Assembly (NCBI RefSeq): GCF_900111515.1
Contig: NZ_FOHS01000004.1
Location: 288,634 to 352,633, forward strand
Source of the DNA: Hymenobacter actinosclerus
Lineage (GTDB): Bacteria > Bacteroidota > Bacteroidia > Cytophagales > Hymenobacteraceae
Direction of reading: 5' to 3'
DNA length: 64,000 nucleotides
Shown here one piece after another: positions 44,316 through 53,079 of this stretch. Position numbers and translations under genes: made by a program. The notes under the pieces are model-generated. The model was not told the origin of the DNA. It did no database searches and saw only the letters and a list, made by a program, of their open reading frames with translations. Positions within the stretch are counted from its first letter, which is position 1, and the number at the start of each line of letters is the position of its first letter.

Positions 44316-45740
44316 ATGGCCAACGAGCAAATGAAGGGCAAGGCGTTCTACGACAGCGTCCTGCAGTTCTACGACCACGCGGCCAGCTTTTCGAAGCTGG
44401 ACCCCGGTATCATCGCCCAGATCCGGACCTGCAACAGCATCTACAAGGTTAACTTCCCGGTGGAGGTTGACGGGCATGTGCAGGTGTTCGAGGGCATCCG
44501 GGTGCAGCACAGCCACCACAAGCTGCCCAGCAAAGGCGGTATTCGCTACAGCATGGCCGTTGATGAGGACGAGGTGATGGCTTTGGCCACGCTGATGACC
44601 TTTAAGTGCGCCCTCGTGGACGTGCCGTTCGGCGGGGCCAAGGGGGGCGTCAAAATCAACCCGCGCACCACTTCCGTGCAGACGCTGGAGCGCGTGACGC
44701 GCCGCTATGCCAGTGAGCTGATTAAGAAGAACCTGATTGGTCCTGGCATGGACGTGCCCGCGCCCGACTACGGCACCAGCGGCCGCGAAATGGCCTGGAT
44801 TGCCGATACCTACATGACCTTCAAGTACGGCGACACCAACGCCCTGGGCTGCGTAACGGGCAAACCTGTGGGCCAGGGCGGCATCCGGGGCCGGACTGAG
44901 GCCACCGGCCTGGGCGTGTTCTTCGGCCTGCGCGAAATGCTGATGGATGAGGCAATGACCACCAAAGCGGGTCTGCTGCCGGGCATCGAGGGCAAGAAGA
45001 TTATCGTGCAGGGCCTGGGCAACGTGGGCTACCACGCCGCTAACTTCTGCCACAAAGCCGGCGCCCTCATCGTAGGCATTGCCGAGCGCGAAGGCGGCAT
45101 CTACGACGAGAAAGGCCTCGACGTAGCCGCCGTGTTCAAGCACCGCCAGGACACGGGCTCCATCCTGGGCTTCGAAGGAGCCAAGGATATTGCCGACTCG
45201 CTCGAACTGCTCGAATATGAGTGCGATGTGCTGCTGCCCGCCGCGCTGGAAAACCAGATTCACGAGGGCAACGCGGCCAAAATCAAGGCCAAAATCGTGG
45301 CCGAGGGCGCCAACGGCCCCACCACCCAGCCGGCCGAGAAAATTCTGCTGGAGCGGGGCATCCTGATTCTGCCCGACCTCTACCTCAACGCCGGCGGCGT
45401 AACCGTATCGTACTTCGAGTGGCTGAAAAACCTGTCGAACGTGCGCTTCGGCCGCATGGGCAAGCGGGCCGAGGAAGGCGCCATGCGCCGCCTGGTCGCC
45501 ACCATCGAGCGCACCACCGGCCGCACGGTTTCCGACGAGGAGCGCCAGTCCATCATCCACGGCGCCGACGAAATCGACCTCGTACACTCGGGCCTCGAAG
45601 ACACGATGATTACCGCCTACCAGTCCATCCGCAAAGTAATGGATGAGGTGCCCGGCATTACCGACATGCGCACGGCCGCTTTCTATAGCGCCATCGAGAA
45701 AATCGGCGTCAGCTACCAGTCGCTCGGCATCTTCCCGTAA
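44316..45740 (+). CDS. gdhA: Glutamate dehydrogenase (Glu/Leu/Phe/Val family)
   Basis: 474 residues from the ATG at 44316. KGGIRYSMAVDEDEVMALATLMTFKCALVDVPFGGAKGGV holds the substrate lysines, and KIIVQGLGNVGYHAANF is the dinucleotide-binding fold. It links glutamate and 2-oxoglutarate. It is flanked by a 51-bp inverted repeat pair and followed by a heptamer array and a terminator. Confidence 0.93.
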   Translation: MANEQMKGKAFYDSVLQFYDHAASFSKLDPGIIAQIRTCNSIYKVNFPVEVDGHVQVFEGIRVQHSHHKLPSKGGIRYSMAVDEDEVMALATLMTFKCALVDVPFGGAKGGVKINPRTTSVQTLERVTRRYASELIKKNLIGPGMDVPAPDYGTSGREMAWIADTYMTFKYGDTNALGCVTGKPVGQGGIRGRTEATGLGVFFGLREMLMDEAMTTKAGLLPGIEGKKIIVQGLGNVGYHAANFCHKAGALIVGIAEREGGIYDEKGLDVAAVFKHRQDTGSILGFEGAKDIADSLELLEYECDVLLPAALENQIHEGNAAKIKAKIVAEGANGPTTQPAEKILLERGILILPDLYLNAGGVTVSYFEWLKNLSNVRFGRMGKRAEEGAMRRLVATIERTTGRTVSDEERQSIIHGADEIDLVHSGLEDTMITAYQSIRKVMDEVPGITDMRTAAFYSAIEKIGVSYQSLGIFP

Positions 45741-45742
45741 GC

Positions 45743-45775
45743 TTAGCTGTTAGCTGTTAGCTGTTAGCTGTTAGC
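45743..45775. repeat. Tandem heptamers TTAGCTG
   Basis: Four perfect copies of TTAGCTG and a partial fifth (TTAGC), directly after the gdhA stop codon and before its terminator. It is the purest array of the TAGCTGT family that also forms the arms at 28.4 and 32.5 kb. Confidence 0.92.
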
Positions 45776-45777
45776 GA

Positions 45778-45816
45778 AAAGCGCCCCTTCCCGGCAAATG
45801 CGGGAAGGGGCGCTTT
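45778..45816. terminator. Bidirectional terminator after gdhA
   Basis: AAAGCGCCCCTTCCCG (45778-45793) pairs exactly with CGGGAAGGGGCGCTTT (45801-45816), a 16-bp stem with a 7-nt loop. It serves gdhA and may serve the convergent gene on the right. Confidence 0.9.
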
Positions 45817-45844
45817 CTGTTTTAAACTGGCGGGAAGCAGAGCT

Positions 45845-45895
45845 TCGTCTACAAAATCCGTGTAATCCGTTTAAGTCCGTGCTAATCCGTGATCC
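45845..45895 (-). repeat. Right copy of the 51-bp inverted repeat flanking gdhA
   Basis: Reverse complement of 44105-44155 with a few mismatches in the middle (TCGTCTACAAAATCCGTG at the left end). Both copies are made of short ATCCGTG-type units. It ends at the stop codon of the next gene. Confidence 0.9.
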
Positions 45896-47344
45896 TTATT
45901 TTAGGACTATCTTATTCAGCATCAGGGCGGCCGACTTCTTGCTGGGGCGGCTGACGCCAATGATGGTTTTGGGGTCAAGCCAAGTGGTGAAGTCCTTGAC
46001 GTAGGCCAGGTTCTGGTCGGCGGCCACGTTCAGGCCCAGACCTTTCGGGTCGCTTACAACGCCGGTAGCCACGTTCAGGCGGCGTAGGTAGAGGTCGGAT
46101 TTGCCCTTGAGTTTTTCCCAGGTAAGCAGCTGCACCTCGGGGCCGAAGGTGGCGGCGCGGTAGCCGATACTGCTGTAGCCGTCGGCGGCGGGGGCTACCT
46201 GGTCTTTGGCTACGATGCTGCGCCAGCTGGGCGTCAGGAATTCGTTGTAGCCGAACAGGTGCAGCTCGCGGGTGTGGCCAGGCGAGCCTTCGCCGCCTTC
46301 CTCGTACTTCTTCTCGGCCAGCACTACTACCTGTTTGTCGTCGGTGAGCAGGATGTCGGTCAGGTACACATCTTCCAGGCGCTTGGCGGGCGTGCCACCC
46401 ACGGCTTTGTTTACCTCGGCCAGGTAGTTAGCGGTAAGCTCCACTTCGGGGGCAAACTTCATGTCCGCTTCGCCCGCAAAGTCAAACTTCACCAGCTTGA
46501 GGCTGTGGTAGAGGCCGGTAACCCGCTCGTTGCAGATGGCGGCGGCGTAGAGCGTGTTATCGGGCCGCAGTACGAAGCGCGAATCGAAGATATTAACCAC
46601 CTTGCCCCCGAACGTACCGCCCACCGACACCGACATCACCTTCACATCGGGCGAGTCGTTGCGGTAGCGGCGCACGCTGAGCTTCTTCATCTGGTCGCCG
46701 GCCAGCGTCACGAACTGGGTGCCGTCGTTGCCCACGTGCACCGTCACGGAAAAAAAGTCGCCCTGGTCGTGGAAATCGTAGCTGCGGTCCTTTAGTTTCT
46801 GGAGCTTCTCATCGTACACGCTGGCGCTGATGGCCTTGATCTGGTTGCCCTGGGTGAGGTAGCGCCAGGCCACCAGCCGGCTGCCGTCGGGCGAGAAGGC
46901 CACGCCGGGGCGCCGGTCGCGGGCGTTGGCTTCTATCAGCTTCTGAGCCGGACTCTTGCGGCCATCGGCCAGACCTACGGAGTAGGCCACGAGCCGTTGG
47001 GTGCCGGCTTCCTTCTGATACACTACTACCGTTACCTGGTCGGTGCTCTGGCTGAAACCGTCTACCACTTCGCCGGCGGCAAGTGGCAGCGTGGTGCTCC
47101 AGCGGCGTTTGAGGTCGGTATCGTAGCGCTCCACGGCGTACTGGTCGGCCGCTTGATGAGCCAAAACAACGAAGCCGCCATCCGGGAGTGCCAATGTTTT
47201 ACGGCTTACACGCTGGTTGTAGCGGTCGGTGGTGGTTTCGGGCAGGTAGCTGAAGGCGGCGGATTTCACGCGTTGGGCCGAGGCCGGCTGGTGGGCCAGG
47301 GAGGCCAGCGCAAGGCCGGCAGCAAGCAGGAAAGTAAAGCGCAC
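45896..47344 (-). CDS. Secreted protein, probable beta-propeller, unknown function
   Basis: 482 residues from a GTG at 47344, which places a signal peptide first (FTFLLAAGLALASLAHQPASAQ). The longer frame begins with TTG and has a polar lead that would hide the signal. The mature part is made of repeated beta strands (PDGGFVVLAHQ, SPDGSRLVAWRYL, LLTDDKQVVVLAEKKY, VLRPDNTLYAAAIC), as in a beta-propeller. No enzyme motif is seen. Confidence 0.68.
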   Translation of the reverse strand: MRFTFLLAAGLALASLAHQPASAQRVKSAAFSYLPETTTDRYNQRVSRKTLALPDGGFVVLAHQAADQYAVERYDTDLKRRWSTTLPLAAGEVVDGFSQSTDQVTVVVYQKEAGTQRLVAYSVGLADGRKSPAQKLIEANARDRRPGVAFSPDGSRLVAWRYLTQGNQIKAISASVYDEKLQKLKDRSYDFHDQGDFFSVTVHVGNDGTQFVTLAGDQMKKLSVRRYRNDSPDVKVMSVSVGGTFGGKVVNIFDSRFVLRPDNTLYAAAICNERVTGLYHSLKLVKFDFAGEADMKFAPEVELTANYLAEVNKAVGGTPAKRLEDVYLTDILLTDDKQVVVLAEKKYEEGGEGSPGHTRELHLFGYNEFLTPSWRSIVAKDQVAPAADGYSSIGYRAATFGPEVQLLTWEKLKGKSDLYLRRLNVATGVVSDPKGLGLNVAADQNLAYVKDFTTWLDPKTIIGVSRPSKKSAALMLNKIVLK

Positions 47345-47701
47345 GGGCAGAATATACGTAATGAAATAGCAGGCAACGGCCCGCACAGTTGTACTCTTCA
47401 AAGGTACCGAACTTTTGGGAGCCAAAAGTTCGGCAGGCTATCAGTTAGGCTATGAATGCGTTAGCTGGGTTTCGGCAGGGCAAAGGACTACTTTTGCAAG
47501 CCGAAAGACAACCCCCTGCGAGGGCTTTCGTTTTAAGGGCCGCCGGGGCACCGTATCTAAAGGGTGCAGTTCCATCTCTGCTGAACCTGACTGACCCGCG
47601 CAAGCAACAGCCAGCGGCAGAGAATGCGAAAGCGCCAAATTGTGTACCCATCCCGGCGCAGTTCTTGTTGTCCAGTAAATTACGTTTAGTTTGTTTGCCT
47701 T
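47345..47701. other. Divergent intergenic region, 357 bp
   Basis: It separates the propeller gene (minus) from a small ORF (plus). It holds a 12-bp perfect hairpin at 47407-47433 and a -7-like TACTTTTG at 47489-47496 on the plus strand. If that is a promoter, the leader of the small ORF at 47702 would be about 200 nt. No tRNA or known riboswitch pattern was recognised. Confidence 0.5.
47407..47433. repeat. Perfect 12-bp hairpin
   Basis: CCGAACTTTTGG (47407-47418), loop GAG, CCAAAAGTTCGG (47422-47433). It has no T tract and lies between divergent genes, so it is more likely a REP-type element or a protein-binding site than a terminator. Confidence 0.85.
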
Positions 47702-47932
47702 ATGAAATCTTTACTCCGCTTTGCTTTAATGATTTCCCTCGTGGTGGTTGGAAAGCTCAATACTACCTCGGTCAACTCCCAGCTAGCCCAAACCGACGAG
47801 CCGCAGTGGATAATCCCGGTTCATACCGCCGTTCATAGAACACCGGCAGATGCCACAGCCCCAGTGCCTGCTGAAACCGGCAAGTTTCGCTCGTGGCGCC
47901 TGATACACACCGTTGACGCCTCCAACGAATAG
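47702..47932 (+). CDS. Small hypothetical protein with N-terminal hydrophobic segment
   Basis: 76 residues from an ATG. The start (LLRFALMISLVVVGKL) could be a signal peptide; the rest has no recognisable motif. It is supported by a terminator 20 bp after the stop and a possible upstream promoter. It may be a weakly conserved secreted peptide or not a gene. Confidence 0.42.
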   Translation: MKSLLRFALMISLVVVGKLNTTSVNSQLAQTDEPQWIIPVHTAVHRTPADATAPVPAETGKFRSWRLIHTVDASNE

Positions 47933-47953
47933 ATCAACGCCAGTTCCTCTGCC

Positions 47954-47977
47954 AACGGCTCTTCGGGAGCCGTTTTT
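47954..47977. terminator. Terminator between the small ORF and recG
   Basis: AACGGCTC (47954-47961) pairs with GAGCCGTT (47967-47974), loop TTCGG, then TTTT on the plus strand. Confidence 0.8.
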
Positions 47978-48000
47978 TATGCCCTATTAGTCCGGCAGCA

Positions 48001-50097
48001 TCAGCTGATACGGCTCCAGTTTACGGCCGTAGCGGGCAGGCTCTCGATATGGTGGCGAATAGCCTGGTTGGCAGGCAGGGCCAGGTTGGGGTCGGCCTCC
48101 AACAGGGCCTGGGCCGCGGCCCGGCTCTCGCTCAGAATGCGACCATCTTTGGCCAGATCGGCAATCAGCAGATCGAGTACGCCGCTTTGCTGGGTGCCCA
48201 TCAGGTCGCCGGGGCCACGCAGCTTCAGGTCGATGTCGGCAATTTCGAAGCCGTTGTTGGTGCGCACCATCGTTTCGATGCGGGTGCGCGAGTCCTTGCT
48301 GAGCTTGTAGCCGCTCATCAGAATGCAGTAGCTCTGGTCGGCGCCCCGGCCCACGCGGCCGCGCAGCTGGTGCAGCTGCGAAAGGCCGAACCGCTCGGTG
48401 CTTTCAATCACCATTACGGAGGCATTGGGCACGTTTACGCCTACCTCGATAACGGTGGTGGCCACCATAATCTGGGTCTGGTTCTGCACGAAGCGCTGCA
48501 TTTCGGCATCCTTCTCGCCGGCCGTCATGCGGCCGTGCACGATGCTGATCTGGAACTCCGGGAAGGCCCGTGCGATGCTCTCGTAACCGTCCATGAGGTC
48601 CTTATAGTCGGCCATGGCCTCGCTTTCCTCAATCAGCGGGTACACGATGTATACCTGCCGGCCCAGCTTTATCTGGTCGCGCAGAAACTGGAACACTTTC
48701 AGCCGGTTCGAGTCGAAACGGTGCACCGTGACGATGGGCTTGCGGCCGGCCGGCAGCTCGTCAATCACCGATACGTCGAGGTCGCCGTAGAGCGTCATGG
48801 CCAGCGTGCGCGGGATGGGCGTGGCCGTCATCACGAGCACGTGGGGTATCACGTGGGGGTTTTTCTGCCAGAGCTTGGAGCGCTGGGCCACCCCGAAGCG
48901 GTGCTGTTCGTCCATGATGGTGAGGCCCAGGTTTTTGAACTGCACCACGTCTTCGAGCAGCGCGTGGGTGCCCACCAGCATGTGCATGGAGCCGTCGCGC
49001 AACTGGGCGTGCAGCACCCGGCGGGCGGCCGTGCGGGTGCTGCCAGTCAGCAGCCCGATTTTAAGGCCCAGCAGGTCGGCGAACTGCTTGAGGCCGGTGT
49101 AGTGCTGGTCGGCCAGAATTTCGGTGGGCGCCATCAGGCAGCTCTGGGCCCCGTTATCGGCGGCCATGAGCATGGCAATAAAGGCCACGATGGTTTTGCC
49201 CGAGCCCACGTCGCCCTGCAGCAGCCGGTTCATCTGCTGGCCGGCGCAGAAATCCTTGTAGATATCGTGGATAACCCGCTTCTGGGCCCCGGTCAGGTCG
49301 AAGGGCAGCACATTTTTGTAGAAATGTACCAGCGTGGGCACCTCCTTGAAAATCTGGCCCGCGAGCGTGACTTTGCGCTGGTCGCGCTGGCGCAGCAGCT
49401 TGAGCTGGATGTAGAACAGCTCCTCGAACTTGAGGCGGAAGCGAGCGGTCTGAAGCAGATCGGGCGTTTGCGGGAAGTGAATCTGCTGCAAGGCCGTGGC
49501 CTTGCCCATCAACCCGTATTGCTCAATCAGGGCCGGCGAGAGGGTTTCCTGCACGTGGGGCAGGGCCAGCTTCAGCAGATCGGCCACCATGCGGGCAATG
49601 GCCTTGCTGTCGACGCGGTGGTAGTTCTTGAGCTTCTCCGACGTGTTGTACACCGGCTGCAAAAAGCTCTGGCCGGGCTTCTGCTCGGTTACCTCTTCCA
49701 TTTCGGGGTGGGCCATCTGGGGCCGCCCATTGAACATCGTGGGCTTGCCGAACACGATGTACTCCTGGTGGTTTTTAATGATTTTCTCCAGGTAGTTCAC
49801 GCCCTTGAACCACACCAGCTCCAGCTCGCCGCTGGCATCGGCCACCTTGGCCACCATGCGCTTCTTATGGCCCTCGCCAATCACCTCCCGGCCCCGCAAA
49901 ATGCCCTTTACCTGCACGTAGGGCAGGTCGTCGTGCAAATCCACGATGTTGTAGAACTGGGTGCGGTCGAGGTAGCGGAAGGGGTAGCGCTGAATCAGGT
50001 CGCCGTAGGTGAACAGGCCCAGCTCCTTTTGCAGCAGCTGCGCCCGTTGCAGACCCACCCCCTTCAGGTATTCAATTTTGGTCTGAAAAAAACTCAT
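48001..50097 (-). CDS. recG: ATP-dependent DNA helicase RecG
   Basis: 698 residues, normal length. N-terminal wedge/OB domain (YVQVKGILRGREVIGEGHKKRMVAKVAD), Walker A GDVGSGKTIV, DEQH box in IMDEQHRFGVAQR, TATPIPRTLAM, and the motif VI region QLRGRVGRG. It remodels stalled replication forks and Holliday junctions. Confidence 0.97.
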   Translation of the reverse strand: MSFFQTKIEYLKGVGLQRAQLLQKELGLFTYGDLIQRYPFRYLDRTQFYNIVDLHDDLPYVQVKGILRGREVIGEGHKKRMVAKVADASGELELVWFKGVNYLEKIIKNHQEYIVFGKPTMFNGRPQMAHPEMEEVTEQKPGQSFLQPVYNTSEKLKNYHRVDSKAIARMVADLLKLALPHVQETLSPALIEQYGLMGKATALQQIHFPQTPDLLQTARFRLKFEELFYIQLKLLRQRDQRKVTLAGQIFKEVPTLVHFYKNVLPFDLTGAQKRVIHDIYKDFCAGQQMNRLLQGDVGSGKTIVAFIAMLMAADNGAQSCLMAPTEILADQHYTGLKQFADLLGLKIGLLTGSTRTAARRVLHAQLRDGSMHMLVGTHALLEDVVQFKNLGLTIMDEQHRFGVAQRSKLWQKNPHVIPHVLVMTATPIPRTLAMTLYGDLDVSVIDELPAGRKPIVTVHRFDSNRLKVFQFLRDQIKLGRQVYIVYPLIEESEAMADYKDLMDGYESIARAFPEFQISIVHGRMTAGEKDAEMQRFVQNQTQIMVATTVIEVGVNVPNASVMVIESTERFGLSQLHQLRGRVGRGADQSYCILMSGYKLSKDSRTRIETMVRTNNGFEIADIDLKLRGPGDLMGTQQSGVLDLLIADLAKDGRILSESRAAAQALLEADPNLALPANQAIRHHIESLPATAVNWSRIS

Positions 50098-50102
50098 TTT
50101 TT

Positions 50103-50217
50103 GAGCTTGAAGCTGCCAGCCTCAGGCCGCAAGCTTTAAAACGGAAACTGGGTTAACAGGTAACGCACTCACTAAAAGAACAAAAGCTTGCGGCCTGAAG
50201 CTGGCAGCTTCAAGCTC
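50103..50217. repeat. Heptad inverted repeat (AGCTTGA/AGCTGCC type)
   Basis: Left arm 50103-50138 and right arm 50182-50217 are 36-bp near-perfect reverse complements read as 7-bp units AGCTTGA, AGCTGCC, AGCCTCA, GGCCGCA, AGCTTT. It lies between gldD and recG; the right arm touches the stop codon of gldD. Confidence 0.88.
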
Positions 50218-50809
50218 ACTTATACTGCAACGTGTTCAGCAGATGCACCATATCCTGCTTCACGTACTCGATAACCGGGGCCAGCGAATCGTTGGCGGTA
50301 GCGGTGCGGAAGTACAGGGCCCCGCGCAGGAAGTGGCGGGTGCTGTCGGTGGTGTAGAACTGGAACTGGCTGGGTACCTCGCCCTGCAGCTCGAACACTG
50401 TGGCGCGCATGCCACCGGGCATTTGGTACACCCGCTCATCAATGCCCGAGGCTTTGATTTCGTGCTTGCCGGTGAGCTTGCGGGCGTCTTCGAGCAGCCG
50501 GTTGAAACCCTGGCGGTCGGCGCGCACGTCGGCGTAGGTGAGCTGCACGTTGGCCTTGAGCTGCGGGTAATACACGTTTATCCAGTGCGGCTTGGCCAGG
50601 TACGAAGAGTCGCGCAGGATTTTGGCCGCCCGCGAGTACTCGAACGTGTAGGGGTGGCCCGGTGCCAGCCGCTGGTAGCTGTGGGGCGGTAAATCGATGC
50701 GGTTGTAGCCCTTGGGTTTGGGCGTGAAATCGGGCGTCGAAGTGCAGCCGCCCAGCAGCAGGCTGGCGGCGGCCACGCACCAAAAACCAGGAAAGCGGAA
50801 AAAAGCCAT
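50216..50809 (-). CDS. gldD: Gliding motility lipoprotein GldD
   Basis: 197 residues from the ATG at 50809, which sets a lipoprotein signal with lipobox LLGGC near residue 22. The mature start FTPKPKGYNRIDLPPHSYQRL and PYTFEYSRAAKI are typical of GldD, and HWINVYYPQLKANVQLTY follows. GldD is needed for gliding in Flavobacterium and is known to lie near ssb there; ssb is directly upstream here. The gldE gene that often sits between them is absent. Confidence 0.88.
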   Translation of the reverse strand: MAFFRFPGFWCVAAASLLLGGCTSTPDFTPKPKGYNRIDLPPHSYQRLAPGHPYTFEYSRAAKILRDSSYLAKPHWINVYYPQLKANVQLTYADVRADRQGFNRLLEDARKLTGKHEIKASGIDERVYQMPGGMRATVFELQGEVPSQFQFYTTDSTRHFLRGALYFRTATANDSLAPVIEYVKQDMVHLLNTLQYK

Positions 50810-50881
50810 GCAGCGGAAACGCGACGAGTGAACGGTAAAGGTAACTACGAAATGCCGCGCAACGTGCCCGCCCGCACGCAA

Positions 50882-50906
50882 AAAGCCCCGGCCGAGCCGG
50901 GGCTTT
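50882..50906 (-). terminator. Terminator after ssb
   Basis: AAAGCCCCGGC (50882-50892) pairs with GCCGGGGCTTT (50896-50906), loop CGA. On the minus strand it follows ssb and precedes gldD, so gldD may need its own promoter. Confidence 0.8.
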
Positions 50907-50930
50907 ACTACACGCAATGCGCTGGCGAAT

Positions 50931-51356
50931 TTAGAACGGCAGCTGGTCGAGCTCCGGCTCCTGGCGGAAGGTAACCGGCTCCTCGGCTGCGGCCGCCGTG
51001 GCGGGCTGGGCCACGCCGGCCGCAGGGCGCGAGCCGAGCAGGGAAATTTCGTCGGCTACGATTTCGGTGATGTAGCGGGTCTGGTTGTCCTTGTCCTGGT
51101 ACTGCCGGGTGCGGATGCGACCCTCCACGTACACCTGCTGGCCCTTGTGCAGGTACTTTTCGGCCAGCTCGGCCAGGCCGCGCCAGGCGGCAATGTTGTG
51201 CCACTCGGTCCGCTCGACGCGGGTGCCCTGCTTGTCCTTATAGTACTCGTTGGTGGCCATCGTGAAATTGGCGACGGTGGTGCCGCCTTCCAGGTGCCGC
51301 ACCTCGGGGTCTTTGCCCAGATGCCCAATCAGGATAACTTTGTTGACGCTTGCCAT
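50931..51356 (-). CDS. ssb: Single-stranded DNA-binding protein
   Basis: 141 residues. OB fold from MASVNKVILIGHLGKDPEVRHL to about residue 105, including WHNIAAWRGLAELAEKYLHKGQQVYVEGRIRTR. The linker is Ala-rich and the acidic C-terminal tip ends in LDQLPF, as needed for partner binding. It protects single-stranded DNA in replication and repair. mutY is upstream and gldD downstream on the same strand. Confidence 0.95.
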   Translation of the reverse strand: MASVNKVILIGHLGKDPEVRHLEGGTTVANFTMATNEYYKDKQGTRVERTEWHNIAAWRGLAELAEKYLHKGQQVYVEGRIRTRQYQDKDNQTRYITEIVADEISLLGSRPAAGVAQPATAAAAEEPVTFRQEPELDQLPF

Positions 51357-51452
51357 ATGTGTAAGAGTGAAGTGATTAAGCTTGATGATGTGTTGCTTTT
51401 CGGTGTAATAAAGATAAACACGAATATTGTAAATGCCAAGAAAATTGGCGAA

Positions 51453-52553
51453 TTAAATTTGCTTATTGCTAATGTAATTAGTGATAAGCACTGACTTGGG
51501 CAACTGCTCGATTTCCTCTCCCCGATAAGCAGCTAGCCCGGCAGCCGCAGTATCTGGCGGAAGTGGCGCGCTCAGCCACACTTCATGGAAGCGGGCCTCC
51601 ACTTTCTGGTGGCTCAGCACGTGCCGGGCCGCTACGGCGGGCTCCTCGGCCCGGTCGGTGGCTACGCGGCCGCCCAGTTGCTCCACGGCGGCCAGCAGTT
51701 CGGCGGCCGGCAGTTCGGCCGTGTCGGTTTCGTGCAGGGCGAAGTCGTAGAGGCCTTCCCAGATGTCCTTGGGGCCGCGCTTGCGCAGGTACACCGTATC
51801 GGCGTGGCGTAGCACCAGGTAATGGAAGTAGCGGGTGCGGGTGGCTTTGGCCTTGCTTTTCACCGGCAGCTCGGCCACTAGGCCGTGCTGGAAGGCAAAG
51901 CAGCGGCTTTGCAGCGGGCAGAACATACAGTCGGGCTTGGCGGGCGTGCACTGCAGGGCCCCGAACTCCATAATGGCCTGGTTGAACTCGGCCGGGTGGT
52001 CGGCCGGAATCAGCTGGTCGGCCAGCAGCTGAAACGGCTTGCGGCTGGCGGGCGCGGCAATGTCGTGGTGCAGGCCGAACACCCGGGCCAGCACCCGGTA
52101 CACGTTGCCATCGAGCACAGCTACTTTTTCATCGTAGGCAAACGAGGCTACGGCCGCGGCCGTGTACTGCCCCACGCCTTTGAGCTGCAGCAGCCCGGCG
52201 TAGGAGGCCGGGAACCGGCCGCCAAACTCGGCCACCACCTGCTGGGCCGTGTGGTGCATGTTGCGGGCCCGCGAGTAGTAGCCCAGGCCCTGCCAGTGGC
52301 GCAGTACCTCGTCGGACGGGGCAGCGGCCAGCGCCTGCACAGTGGGGTAAGTAGTGCTGAAGGTCAGGTAGTAAGGCAGGCCCTGCCTGACGCGGGTTTG
52401 CTGCAGAACGACCTCCGAGAGCCAGATGAGATACGGGTCGCGGGTGTGGCGCCAGGGCAGGTCGCGGCGGTGGCGCGGGTACCAGCCCAGCAGGGCTTCG
52501 GCGAACCAGGAGTAGGATTCAGGCGTTGTGAGCGGGAGAGAGGAAGCAGGCAA
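51453..52553 (-). CDS. mutY: A/G-specific adenine glycosylase
   Basis: 366 residues. DLPWRHTRDPYLIWLSEVVLQQTRV contains the catalytic Glu; the helix-hairpin-helix LKGVGQYTAAAVASFAYDEKVAVLDGNVYRVLARVF carries the catalytic Asp. Four cysteines in CTPAKPDCMFCPLQSRC (with the preceding LQ segment) bind the 4Fe-4S cluster, and the C-terminal NUDIX-like domain reads 8-oxoG. It removes A opposite 8-oxoG. Confidence 0.96.
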   Translation of the reverse strand: MPASSLPLTTPESYSWFAEALLGWYPRHRRDLPWRHTRDPYLIWLSEVVLQQTRVRQGLPYYLTFSTTYPTVQALAAAPSDEVLRHWQGLGYYSRARNMHHTAQQVVAEFGGRFPASYAGLLQLKGVGQYTAAAVASFAYDEKVAVLDGNVYRVLARVFGLHHDIAAPASRKPFQLLADQLIPADHPAEFNQAIMEFGALQCTPAKPDCMFCPLQSRCFAFQHGLVAELPVKSKAKATRTRYFHYLVLRHADTVYLRKRGPKDIWEGLYDFALHETDTAELPAAELLAAVEQLGGRVATDRAEEPAVAARHVLSHQKVEARFHEVWLSAPLPPDTAAAGLAAYRGEEIEQLPKSVLITNYISNKQI

Positions 52554-52615
52554 GTTTTTGATATAGAATTAGTTGAATGGATGGGCAGGCGAAAGGCGGA
52601 TTGCAGCGAAACGGT

Positions 52616-52645
52616 TTGCAATCCAAAAAAAGGGGGCTACCTTTG
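52616..52645 (+). promoter_or_regulatory. Complete Bacteroidota promoter for the HU gene
   Basis: A -33 TTG (52616-52618) and a -7 TACCTTTG (52638-52645) are separated by 19 bp, the expected spacing for this phylum. Transcription would start near 52652, giving a leader of about 95 nt before the GTG at 52748. Confidence 0.75.
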
Positions 52646-52747
52646 TGGCCCTTAAAACGTGGGCAAACTCTTACCGGGCAAGTGCTTACGTTTTCAGGCT
52701 GGCACCCGTGCCGACCCTTATTTTTTTCACCCTTAGTACACTTACCC

Positions 52748-53050
52748 GTGACTAAAGCAGAAGTAATTGCCGAAATTGCCGACAAAACCGGCATCGAGAA
52801 AGCCGACGTTTCGGCTACCGTAGAAGCCTTCTTTAAAGTCGTGAAAGACTCGATGGCCGACGGCAACAACATTTACGTGCGTGGCTTCGGCTCGTTTGTT
52901 AACAAGAAGCGCGCAAAGAAAGTAGCCCGTAACATCTCGAAAAACACGTCCATCATCATCGACGAACACTACATTCCGAGCTTCAAGCCCTCGAAAACGT
53001 TCATCGGGAAAATCAAAAACAGCAAGAAAATCAAGGAGATGGCCGCTTAA
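52748..53050 (+). CDS. HU/IHF-family DNA-binding protein
   Basis: 100 residues from the GTG at 52748. TKAEVIAEIADKTGIEKADVSATVEAFF is the dimer part, and IYVRGFGSFVNKKRAKKVARN leads into the DNA-binding arm; the C-terminal tail has the KTFIGKIKNSKKIKEMAA end. It bends and compacts DNA. Upstream frames are open but lack a credible start; the promoter at 52616 supports the GTG. Confidence 0.93.
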   Translation: MTKAEVIAEIADKTGIEKADVSATVEAFFKVVKDSMADGNNIYVRGFGSFVNKKRAKKVARNISKNTSIIIDEHYIPSFKPSKTFIGKIKNSKKIKEMAA

Positions 53051-53079
53051 GCGGACATTGCCTTTCCGTTGCCGGTCTG

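Noticed and set aside
45743..45775. TTAGCTG array considered as a phase-variable coding repeat
   Set aside because: It lies after the stop codon of gdhA and outside any gene, so changes in copy number would not shift a reading frame.
47452..47838. 128-codon plus-strand frame upstream of the small ORF
   Set aside because: No motif, no consistent start, overlaps the better-supported ORF at 47702.
48049..50139. 696-codon open frame on the plus strand opposite recG
   Set aside because: A reverse-frame shadow of recG; composition is dominated by His, Gln, Val and Gly with no motif.
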